Assembly (NCBI GenBank): GCA_963726825.1
Contig: CAVSDT010000002.1
Location: 930,001-994,000, forward strand
Length of the DNA: 64,000 nt
Reading direction: 5' to 3'
From: DATLGB01 sp963726825
GTDB taxonomy: Bacteria; Actinomycetota; Thermoleophilia; Solirubrobacterales; Solirubrobacteraceae
Shown here: positions 57,810 to 64,000 of the stretch, piece by piece
How positions within the stretch are numbered: the first letter of the stretch is position 1
How the letters are laid out: each line of letters starts with the position of its first letter
Program-made: the position numbers and the translations under genes
Notes under the pieces: generated by a model
Told to the model about the DNA's origin: nothing
Databases searched by the model: none
What the model saw: the letters and a program-made list of their open reading frames with translations, nothing else

Positions 57810-59398
57810 TCGCGGAGCCGGCCTTCGAGCTGGACCACTTCGGCTGGGCGGCCGGCGCCTTCGTGGTCGAGGGTCGCTGGAGCGCCGAGGCCCCGGTGCG
57901 GCTCGGCCGCGCCCGGCTGGTGATCGAGGTCGACGGCCGCCGTCGCCGGATCGCCGACCAGGCCCGCTCGTCCGCGGCCGCCGGGCCGGGCGGCGCCGCG
58001 TGGACCGCCCGCTTCCCGTACCCCGCACGCCCGGAGGTCGCCGGACCGGGTGAGCTCGAGCTCGGCTCGGAGCTGACGATCGAGCTGCCGGCGCCGCTGC
58101 TGGCCGTCGACGCCGACGTCGTCGCGGCCGAGGGCGCGCTCGAGCGGCTGGCCGCCGAACGGGACGCGAGCGACGCCGCCGCCGACCGCCTGGCAGCCGC
58201 GAGCGCCGACGCGGGCACCGCACTCGAGCGGCTCGCCGAGGCCCGCGCGCAGGCCGCGGAGGCGACCGACCGCATCGCCGCCGACGCCGAGGCGCGCTCG
58301 ATCGCTGCCGCCGAGGCGGCCGCGGCCGGCGCGATCGCCCGTGCTGAGCAGGCGGAGGTGGCTGCGCGGGAGATCGCCGAGCACGCCGTCACCCGCGCCG
58401 AGACGGCGGCCCACGCCGCGGGCGCCGAGGCGGCGGAGGGCATCGTCGCGCAGGCCGTCGCGGCCGCAGAGGCCGCCGGCGCCCAGATCGCCCAGGAGGC
58501 CGTCGACCGCGCGGAGGACGTCGCCCGCGCCATCGCCGAGCGGGTCGGGGCCGAGAGCGCCGAGCGCGCCGCGGAGGAGATCGCCCGGCGCGCCGCCCAG
58601 GACGTCGCCGAGCGTGTCGCGGACGAGCGGATCGAGCGCCATGCCACCGCCGCCGTCTCCGCCGCGCTGGCCCGGGCCGAACCGCCCGCCCAGACTGCCG
58701 CCGGCACCGCCCAGCGCACCCCGCTGGGCGACACGACGGAGGTGCTGGACGCCGCGGACCTGCCCCAGCCGCCGGACGTGCCGGCCGCGCCGCCGGGCGA
58801 AGCGGCCATCGATGCTGCCGTGGCCGCGGCCGTCGCGCAGGAGCGCGAGCGCTACGCCGCGGACGCGGAGGCGGCGCTCGACCGCGAGCGCGACCGGCTG
58901 ATCGCCGAAGCCCAGGCGGCCGCTGCACCCGACGCCGAGGCGATCGAGCTCGCCGTGCGCGCCGCCGTCGAGCGGGAGCGCTCCGCGCTGCAGGAGGAGG
59001 CCCGCCGGACGGCCGAGCGGATCGTCCGCGAGCGGCTCTCGGCCGTGGAGACCGTCGACATCGGCGCGCCCGCCGTGCTCCCCGACACGGGCTCCGGTGA
59101 GGCGCCGGTGCCGGCCGCCCCCGAGGGCGCGGACGACGTCACAGTGCCGGACGCGACCGTCGCCCCGACCGCCCCTCCTCGCGACGGTGACACCGCCGAC
59201 GGCGGCCGCCCGCAGCCGAAGGCCGCAGCAGGCGTTCCGCGCCGGCAACCCGCACGCCGCGCCGGGCCGCCGCCGCGGCGCGGCGGCACGGCCGGCCCAC
59301 GCTCACGCCAGAGCCCGGGCTCCAGCCGCGTCCTCGCCTACGTGCTCGTGGCGATCATCGTCGTGCTGCTGCTCGTGATGGTCGCGATCGTGCTCTGA
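57806..59398 (+). CDS. Long alanine-rich coiled-coil protein with C-terminal membrane anchor
   Basis: 530 residues. Residues 1-95 form a small beta-rich domain (VVEGRWSAEAPVRLGRARLV). Residues 100-285 and 335-400 are near-continuous Ala/Glu/Arg helices with heptad-like spacing. Two Pro-rich linkers follow, then a basic segment, then one hydrophobic helix at the very end (VLAYVLVAIIVVLLLVMVAI), so it is tail-anchored with the bulk in the cytoplasm. No enzyme motif. Such a shape suits a scaffold or chromosome/envelope organiser; that is inference. Coupled to the four-helix protein gene. A hairpin follows the stop. Confidence 0.82.
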   Translation: MIAEPAFELDHFGWAAGAFVVEGRWSAEAPVRLGRARLVIEVDGRRRRIADQARSSAAAGPGGAAWTARFPYPARPEVAGPGELELGSELTIELPAPLLAVDADVVAAEGALERLAAERDASDAAADRLAAASADAGTALERLAEARAQAAEATDRIAADAEARSIAAAEAAAAGAIARAEQAEVAAREIAEHAVTRAETAAHAAGAEAAEGIVAQAVAAAEAAGAQIAQEAVDRAEDVARAIAERVGAESAERAAEEIARRAAQDVAERVADERIERHATAAVSAALARAEPPAQTAAGTAQRTPLGDTTEVLDAADLPQPPDVPAAPPGEAAIDAAVAAAVAQERERYAADAEAALDRERDRLIAEAQAAAAPDAEAIELAVRAAVERERSALQEEARRTAERIVRERLSAVETVDIGAPAVLPDTGSGEAPVPAAPEGADDVTVPDATVAPTAPPRDGDTADGGRPQPKAAAGVPRRQPARRAGPPPRRGGTAGPRSRQSPGSSRVLAYVLVAIIVVLLLVMVAIVL

Positions 59399-59401
59399 CC
59401 G

Positions 59402-59446
59402 CGAGATCGGGTTCCGGCCGCGTGGGGCGGCTCGAAACCGATCTCG
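59402..59446. terminator. Bidirectional hairpin terminator
   Basis: CGAGATCGG (59402-59410) pairs with CCGATCTCG (59438-59446), extended inward by three further pairs after one mismatch, loop about 19 nt. It sits between the convergent coiled-coil and oxidoreductase genes. AT-rich for this genome, which makes a chance match less likely. Confidence 0.55.
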
Positions 59447-59483
59447 ATGGCCGCGGCGGTGGCCGCGGCGGCGGCCGCGCGGC

Positions 59484-62400
59484 TCAGGCCGGGCGGCGCA
59501 CGGTGATCGACAGCTGCGGCGGCTCCGGCGGGGCGCCCGGCGCCTCCAGCCGGGCGAGCAGCTCGGCCGCGCGCCCTTCGAAGCGCTCGACGCTCGCCAG
59601 CTTCACGTCCTCGTAGCCGCGGACGAGGTCGGGCAGCTCGCACAGCTCCACGACGGTGTCATAGAGCGCCGGGCGGTCGGCCAGCACCGCCAGCGCGCGC
59701 TGGACCCAGGCCTCGTACTCGCCGGGGAGCCGGCGCTCGACGCGGCGCACCGCAGCTCGGCCGAACGGATCGATCCGCGTTCCGCGCAGCCGCTTCATCC
59801 GCCGCAGGGCACGGAAGCCAGGGTCGAACCACGGGCCCAGGGAGAGCTTGGACTCCATCCCCAGCGCCCGCAGCATCGGCGGATGCAGCCGGTAGTTGAC
59901 GCGGGCCCCAGCACCGAACTCGGCCTCGATCCGCGCGCGCTCGACCGGGTCGAGGTGCAGACGGGCGACCTCGTACTCGTCCTTGTAGGCGAGCAGCTTG
60001 TGCAGGCCACGCGCGACGGCCTCGGTCATCGTCGTGCGCCCGGCCGGCTCGGCCCGCAGCACATCGGCGACCACGGCGGCGTAGCGGCGTGCCAGCGCGG
60101 CGTCCTGGTAGGCGATCAGCTCCGGGACGCGCAGCTCGAGCAGCCGCGCGAGCTCGCTCCCGGCTCGCGGGCCGACGGAGGCGATGATCGCCCGCGCGTC
60201 GGCCGACAGCTCCATCGCCGGCAGCGCCGGCAGCGCCGTGGCGGCGGCGACGGCGTCCGGGTCGGCGACGACCGCACGACCCCAGTGCAGCGCCGCGAGC
60301 GTCTGCTCGACGGCGGCGCCGTTGAGGCGGAACGCCTCCTCCAGCGACCCGAGGGTGACGGGCACGAGCCCCTTCTGCCAGGCCGCGCCGAGCAGGAGCG
60401 CGTTGGCGGGCATGTGATCGCCGAACAGCGCCTCCGACAGCGCCTGCGGGTCGAGCGAGACGGTCTCGGCGACGTGGCGGCCGATCGCGTCCAGCGACGC
60501 GTCCAGCTGCGCGAAGGTGACGGCCGGGTCGACGACCATCGCGCCCGTCGGCGTCTGGTGCGTCGACACGACGGCGACGGTGCGGTCCGGATCGGCGGTG
60601 AGGAGGTTGGTCGGGGCGGTGGCGCCGAGCAGGTCGAAGCCGAGGTAGGCGTCGATCCCGCCGGTGACCGCGCGGACGGAGCCGCCCTGCGGCTCGTCGG
60701 TGATGTGCAGGTCCGAGACGACCGGGCCGCCCTTCTGGGCGAGGCCCGTCTGGTCGAGCCCGCGGACGTGGCGGCCGTCGAGGCGGGCGGCCATCCCGAG
60801 GACCTGCGCGACGGTGACGACGCCCGTGCCGCCGATCCCGATCAGCCGCAGCGACGCCTCGCGGCGCGCCAGCGCCGGCTGGGGGAGATCGACCGGGGGC
60901 GCTGGGACCCGGTGAGCGGCCTTCTCGCCCGGGACGACCTCGAGGAAGGAGGGGCAGTCGCCGTCCAGGCACGAGCGGTCGGAGTTGCACGAGGCCTGGT
61001 GGATGCGCGTCTTGCGGCCCCACTCGCTCTCGACCGGCTGCACGGAGAGGCAGTCGGACTTCTTCCCGCAGTCGCCGCAGCCCTCGCAGACGCGCTCGTT
61101 GATGACGATCCGCGTCTTGACCTCGGGCGCCTTGCCGCGCTTGCGATCGCGGCGCAGCTCCGTCGCGCACTGCTGGTCGTGGATGAGGACGGTGACCCCC
61201 GGCTCCTTGGCGAGCTCCCGCTGGGTCGCCAGCAGCTTGGCGCGGTCGCGGACCTCGGCGATCGGGTCGAGCGCGACGCCGTCGTACTTCTCCGGCTCGT
61301 CGGTGGTGACGACGATGCGCCGGACGCCCTCCAGGGCGAGCCAGCGGGTCAGCTCGGGGACGGTCATGCCGCCCTCGACCGCCTGGCCGCCCGTCATCGC
61401 CACGGCGCGGTTGTAGAGCAGCTTGTAGGTGACGTTGACGTTCGCCGCCACCGCGGCGCGCACGGCGAGCGAGCCGGAGTGGTGGAACGTCCCGTCGCCG
61501 ATGTTCTGGAACAGGTGCTCGGTCCCGGTGAACGGCGCCTGGCCGATCCACTGCGCGCCCTCGCCGCCCATCTGCGTGAGGCCGGTGACCGTCCCCTTGC
61601 CCGCCCCGTTGAGCAGCACCATCGTGTGGCAGCCGATCCCGGCGCCGACGACGGCGTCCTCCGGCGCGTCGGTGGAGCGGTTGTGCGGGCAGCCGGAGCA
61701 GAAGAACGGGGTGCGGGCGGGCTGGCCGGCGACCACGGCGGGCGCGATCGCCTCGAGCAGCGACAGCCGCGCCTCCACCGCGTCGGTGCTCGCGCCCGCC
61801 GCGCGCAGGGCGCCGCCGATCGCGCGGGCGATCACGTCGGGGTCCAGCGCCCCGTGGCGCGGGAGGCCGTCGCCGTGCACCCGCGGGCGCTGCGGCGCGG
61901 CGTAGAGCAGGTCCCGCAGCTGGGCGGCGACGAAGGGGCCCTTCTCCTCCACGACCAGGACCTCGTCGAGGCCGGCGGTGAGCTCGCGGACGTCGTCGGC
62001 GTGCAGCGGCCACGGCTGCTGCAGCTGCACGAGCCGCAACCCGGCGGCCTCGAACGCGGCGTCGGTGTCGAGACCGAGCGTGCGCAGCGCCTCCTGGGCA
62101 TCGTGGAAGGCGGTGCCGGTGCCGACGATGCCCAGGCGCGCGTCGCGCGCCGTGCGCACGATCCGGTTGAGCCCGTTGAGGCGCCCGTACTCGCGCGCCA
62201 GCTCCAGGCGCGGCCCGAGCAGCGTGCGCTCGGCCTCGAGCGTCGTGGCCGCCAGCAGGTTCGAGTTGGGCACGTGGACGTAGGGCACGCCGCCGTCGAG
62301 CACGACGGGGAGCGCGGGGGAGACGCGCTCGAGCCCGACCTGCACCGTCGCGGTGGCGTCGGCGACGCTGGTGACGACCTTCAGGGCGCTCCACAGGCCG

Positions 62401-63023
62401 CTGACGCGCGAGAGGGCGACGGCGTGGCGGGCGAGGTCGAGCGCCTCCTGCACGTCACCCGGGAACAGGATCGGCATGTGCAGCGCCGCGAGGAGCGTCT
62501 CGGACGCGGACGGCACGGTGGAGGACTTCGAGGCGGGGTCGTCGCCGGCGAGGGCGACCATGCCGCCCTTGGGGTGGGCGCCGATGAAGCCGCCGTGGCG
62601 CAGCGCGTCGCCGGCGCGGTCGACGCCCGGGGCCTTGCCGTACCACCAGCCCGTGACGCCCTCGACCTGCGGACGCGGCAGCGCCGGGGCCAGCTGGGAG
62701 CCGTAGATGGTCGTGGCCGCCAGCTCCTCGTTGACGCCCGCCTGGAAGTGCACGCCGAGCTGCTCGCGCAGGCCACCGACCCGCTGGAGCTCCTTGTCGA
62801 TCGTCCCGAGCGGCGAACCCTGGTACCCCGAGACCATCGCCGCCGTCCTCAGGCCGGCCGCCTCGTCGGCGCGGCGCTGGTCGAGCATCGCCCGGACGAC
62901 GGCCTGCAGCCCGGAGAGGAACACGACGCCGTGCTCGAGGCGGTAGCGGTCCTCCAGCGACACCGGCCGCCGGTCGCCCGTCGCGGGTTCGGCGTTGCGG
63001 CGGATCAGCACCTCGGGGGTCAC
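59484..63023 (-). CDS. Indolepyruvate ferredoxin oxidoreductase family, fused alpha-gamma chains
   Basis: About 1179 residues. N-terminal pyrimidine-binding half (AMVSGYQGSPLGTIDKELQR), a TPP-pyrophosphate domain (GIGCHTMVLLNGAGKG), then a segment with paired cysteine clusters (RVCEGCGDCGKKSDC and SCNSDRSCLDGDC) for iron-sulfur binding, and a gamma-type domain at about 790-975 (RLIGIGGTGVVTVAQVL). The C-terminal 200 residues form the DUF6537-like end. It oxidatively decarboxylates 2-oxoacids, probably aryl or branched, giving acyl-CoA. The GTG at 63023 has GGAGGAGGAAGG 7 nt upstream, so I prefer it to the frame-open ATG at 63086. Confidence 0.9.
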   Translation of the reverse strand: MTPEVLIRRNAEPATGDRRPVSLEDRYRLEHGVVFLSGLQAVVRAMLDQRRADEAAGLRTAAMVSGYQGSPLGTIDKELQRVGGLREQLGVHFQAGVNEELAATTIYGSQLAPALPRPQVEGVTGWWYGKAPGVDRAGDALRHGGFIGAHPKGGMVALAGDDPASKSSTVPSASETLLAALHMPILFPGDVQEALDLARHAVALSRVSGLWSALKVVTSVADATATVQVGLERVSPALPVVLDGGVPYVHVPNSNLLAATTLEAERTLLGPRLELAREYGRLNGLNRIVRTARDARLGIVGTGTAFHDAQEALRTLGLDTDAAFEAAGLRLVQLQQPWPLHADDVRELTAGLDEVLVVEEKGPFVAAQLRDLLYAAPQRPRVHGDGLPRHGALDPDVIARAIGGALRAAGASTDAVEARLSLLEAIAPAVVAGQPARTPFFCSGCPHNRSTDAPEDAVVGAGIGCHTMVLLNGAGKGTVTGLTQMGGEGAQWIGQAPFTGTEHLFQNIGDGTFHHSGSLAVRAAVAANVNVTYKLLYNRAVAMTGGQAVEGGMTVPELTRWLALEGVRRIVVTTDEPEKYDGVALDPIAEVRDRAKLLATQRELAKEPGVTVLIHDQQCATELRRDRKRGKAPEVKTRIVINERVCEGCGDCGKKSDCLSVQPVESEWGRKTRIHQASCNSDRSCLDGDCPSFLEVVPGEKAAHRVPAPPVDLPQPALARREASLRLIGIGGTGVVTVAQVLGMAARLDGRHVRGLDQTGLAQKGGPVVSDLHITDEPQGGSVRAVTGGIDAYLGFDLLGATAPTNLLTADPDRTVAVVSTHQTPTGAMVVDPAVTFAQLDASLDAIGRHVAETVSLDPQALSEALFGDHMPANALLLGAAWQKGLVPVTLGSLEEAFRLNGAAVEQTLAALHWGRAVVADPDAVAAATALPALPAMELSADARAIIASVGPRAGSELARLLELRVPELIAYQDAALARRYAAVVADVLRAEPAGRTTMTEAVARGLHKLLAYKDEYEVARLHLDPVERARIEAEFGAGARVNYRLHPPMLRALGMESKLSLGPWFDPGFRALRRMKRLRGTRIDPFGRAAVRRVERRLPGEYEAWVQRALAVLADRPALYDTVVELCELPDLVRGYEDVKLASVERFEGRAAELLARLEAPGAPPEPPQLSITVRRPA

Positions 63024-63065
63024 GGCGGGCCCTTCCTCCTCCAGGTCAGTCGACTCGAGGGCAGA

Positions 63066-63076
63066 ATGGTAAACCA
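63066..63076. promoter_or_regulatory. Promoter and possible GntR/FCD operator before oxidoreductase gene
   Basis: Minus-strand TACCAT (63071 to 63066) is a -10 candidate giving a leader of about 36 nt with a strong ribosome site. It overlaps TGGTAAACCA (63067-63076), TGGT and ACCA halves like FadR/PdhR-type sites, but with a 2-nt rather than 3-nt centre. The neighbouring regulator may bind here. Confidence 0.4.
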
Positions 63077-63117
63077 CGCTGACCATGAGGTAAAGCTGTC
63101 ACGCCCGGCGGACGGAC

Positions 63118-63858
63118 CTACGGGCGCGCCAGGACCGAGCCCGTCTCCTGCTCCCACGTGCGCTCGACCTGCGCGAGGTGCTCGTCCATCACCGTCTCGA
63201 TCTCGGCGGCGTCGCCGGACCTGACGGCCTCGAGCGTGCGCGTGTGGATCGCGATCATCCAGGCGGGCACCGGCTCGTAGTGCATCGCCATGTCGCGTGC
63301 GATCTCGAGGTCGCGGTACAGCTGCCGGACGAAGGTGGCGACGAGCTCGTTGCCGGCCGCCTTGGCCAGCGCGAGGTGGAAGCGGTGATCGAGCGCCAGC
63401 AGCCGGTCCTCGCGGCCCTCGGCGAGGGCGTCGCCCTCGTCGACGATCGCCTGCTGGGCGTCGATCGTGGCCTGCATCGACTCCCAGTCCTCCGGGCCGC
63501 CCCGCTTGGCGGCCAGGAGCGCGACCGGGGGCTCGAGCATCCGCCGGGCCTCGAGCACCTGGGCGACCTCGGCCATGCGCATCTCCCGGTGCGTGGCCAG
63601 GAGCTCCGGCGGGACGAGCTCGGTGGCGACGAAGATCCCGCCGGCGGCGCCGCGCCGGACCTCGACGAGGCCGGAGTCCTGCAGCACCCGCACGGCCTCG
63701 CGCAGCGTCGGGCGCGAGATCCGCATCTGCTCGGCCAGGGCCCGCTCGGACGGCAGGCGGTCACCCACCGCGAGCTCCCCGAGCTTGACCTTCTCGACGA
63801 TCTGCTCGACCGCCTCCTGGAACGTGCGCCGCGTCTGGACCGGGGTGAAGGGCTGCAC
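63118..63858 (-). CDS. GntR family regulator, FadR/FCD subgroup
   Basis: 246 residues. Winged helix at 8-78: QIVEKVKLGELAVGDRLPSE, RALAEQMRISRPTLREAVRV and LQDSGLVEVRRGAAGGIFVA. The FCD ligand domain (about 95-235) has the His/Asp metal-binding residues expected from its helices (LLALDHRFHLALAKAAGNE, IHTRTLEAVRSGD). It likely senses an organic acid and represses the downstream oxidoreductase gene, 95 bp away on the same strand. The GTG start has CAGACT exactly 7 nt upstream. Confidence 0.92.
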   Translation of the reverse strand: MQPFTPVQTRRTFQEAVEQIVEKVKLGELAVGDRLPSERALAEQMRISRPTLREAVRVLQDSGLVEVRRGAAGGIFVATELVPPELLATHREMRMAEVAQVLEARRMLEPPVALLAAKRGGPEDWESMQATIDAQQAIVDEGDALAEGREDRLLALDHRFHLALAKAAGNELVATFVRQLYRDLEIARDMAMHYEPVPAWMIAIHTRTLEAVRSGDAAEIETVMDEHLAQVERTWEQETGSVLARP

Positions 63859-63865
63859 GCGCGTC

Positions 63866-63871
63866 AGTCTG
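63866..63871 (-). promoter_or_regulatory. Candidate -10 variant (CAGACT), leaderless start of GntR gene
   Basis: CAGACT on the minus strand ends 7 nt before the GTG at 63858 and directly follows the stop of the next upstream gene. Confidence 0.45.
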
Positions 63872-64000
63872 TCACGGGCCGACCCCGTGGAACACCGTTG
63901 GCCGGCGGGGGATCGCGGCGGGTTCGAAGTCGGTCAGCAGCTCGGCGGGCGTCGTCCCCCGCAGCCCGAGGGAGGCCGCCATCCAGCGCACGGCCGCAGC
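63872..64000 (-). CDS. 3' end of an unidentified gene, cut by window edge
   Basis: The last 42 codons and TGA of a minus-strand gene entering from the right edge. Visible sequence includes AVRWMAASLGLRGTTPAELL and TVFHGVGP at the end. I cannot name the family from this piece. Its strand and position make it an upstream neighbour of the GntR regulator gene. Confidence 0.55.
   Translation of the reverse strand, partial: AAAVRWMAASLGLRGTTPAELLTDFEPAAIPRRPTVFHGVGP

Noticed and set aside
59447..59483. GGCCGCGGCGG repeats as a CRISPR-like or regulatory array
   Set aside because: Too short, no spacers, ordinary GC-rich simple sequence.
1..64000. CRISPR arrays, rRNA genes, riboswitches or a replication origin
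   Set aside because: No regularly spaced repeats, rRNA-like sequence, recognisable aptamer or DnaA-box cluster was found.

Overview
The window is very GC-rich, dense and almost free of intergenic space. It encodes actinobacterial-type proteins: ECF sigma factors with zf-HC2 anti-sigma factors, a DUF5941-like CDP-alcohol phosphotransferase fusion, class III adenylyl cyclase with HAMP, MecA_N-type PBP, and GTG/TTG starts. The gene set, including a solitary mreB and many membrane-anchored Pro/Ala-rich proteins, fits the class Thermoleophilia (Solirubrobacter, Conexibacter, Patulibacter or a relative). That placement is inference from gene content; no 16S gene is present.

Layout. 1-4.1 kb: a signalling group on the minus strand (hybrid histidine kinase, HD-GYP protein, lone receiver). 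4.1-8 kb: a secreted Pro/Ala-rich protein, a zinc protease, two very small proteins and an amino-acid permease. 8-12 kb: rpiA, a membrane adenylyl cyclase, a sulfotransferase overlapping a stand-alone HIRAN protein. 12.3-28.8 kb: a large cell-envelope glycopolymer region with an O-antigen-ligase-like polymerase, a GT-C-like membrane enzyme, a TagGH/Wzm-Wzt-type ABC exporter, four cytoplasmic glycosyltransferases, two CDP-alcohol phosphotransferases, a LicC-like cytidylyltransferase, a glycerol-1-phosphate-dehydrogenase-like enzyme and a methyltransferase. 28.8-38 kb: a secreted nuclease with a lamin-tail domain, a STAS protein, an ABC-F ATPase, a divergent PBP/mreB pair, a thermolysin-like protease and a methyltransferase. 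38-46 kb: cupin, VOC and quinone-oxidoreductase genes, then a run of same-direction genes from a membrane cytochrome c through DUF4956, VTC-type polyphosphate polymerase-like, PAP2 and an OmpR/kinase pair to a ZIP transporter.

47.16-55.04 kb is the most unusual stretch. It lies between an intact tRNA with anticodon CAT (54995-55067, minus) and a 42-nt copy of that tRNA's 3' half (47164-47205), which is the signature of an element integrated into a tRNA gene. Its cargo is redox-related: a cupredoxin lipoprotein, a peroxiredoxin, a flavin-reductase remnant, a cytochrome b/molybdopterin oxidoreductase, a PQQ-repeat lipoprotein, and an ECF sigma factor flanked by two anti-sigma factors. No integrase is visible. 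Several genes carry single-base frameshifts or truncations, including an L,D-transpeptidase remnant whose catalytic Cys is replaced by Phe.

55-64 kb: a frameshifted DsbA-like gene, a GH3 hexosaminidase-like lipid- or membrane-anchored protein, a two-gene unit ending in a long alanine-rich coiled-coil tail-anchored protein, a fused indolepyruvate ferredoxin oxidoreductase and its upstream GntR/FCD regulator, and the 3' end of one further gene.

Two sequence-level themes run through the window. First, many first genes of transcription units have a (T/C)ANNNT hexamer 6-7 nt before an ATG or GTG, the arrangement expected for leaderless mRNAs; this also fixed several start sites. Second, two copies of a 20-bp-arm palindromic repeat occur, one between genes and one inside a glycosyltransferase gene. 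All functions are read from motifs and remembered family features; no database search was run.
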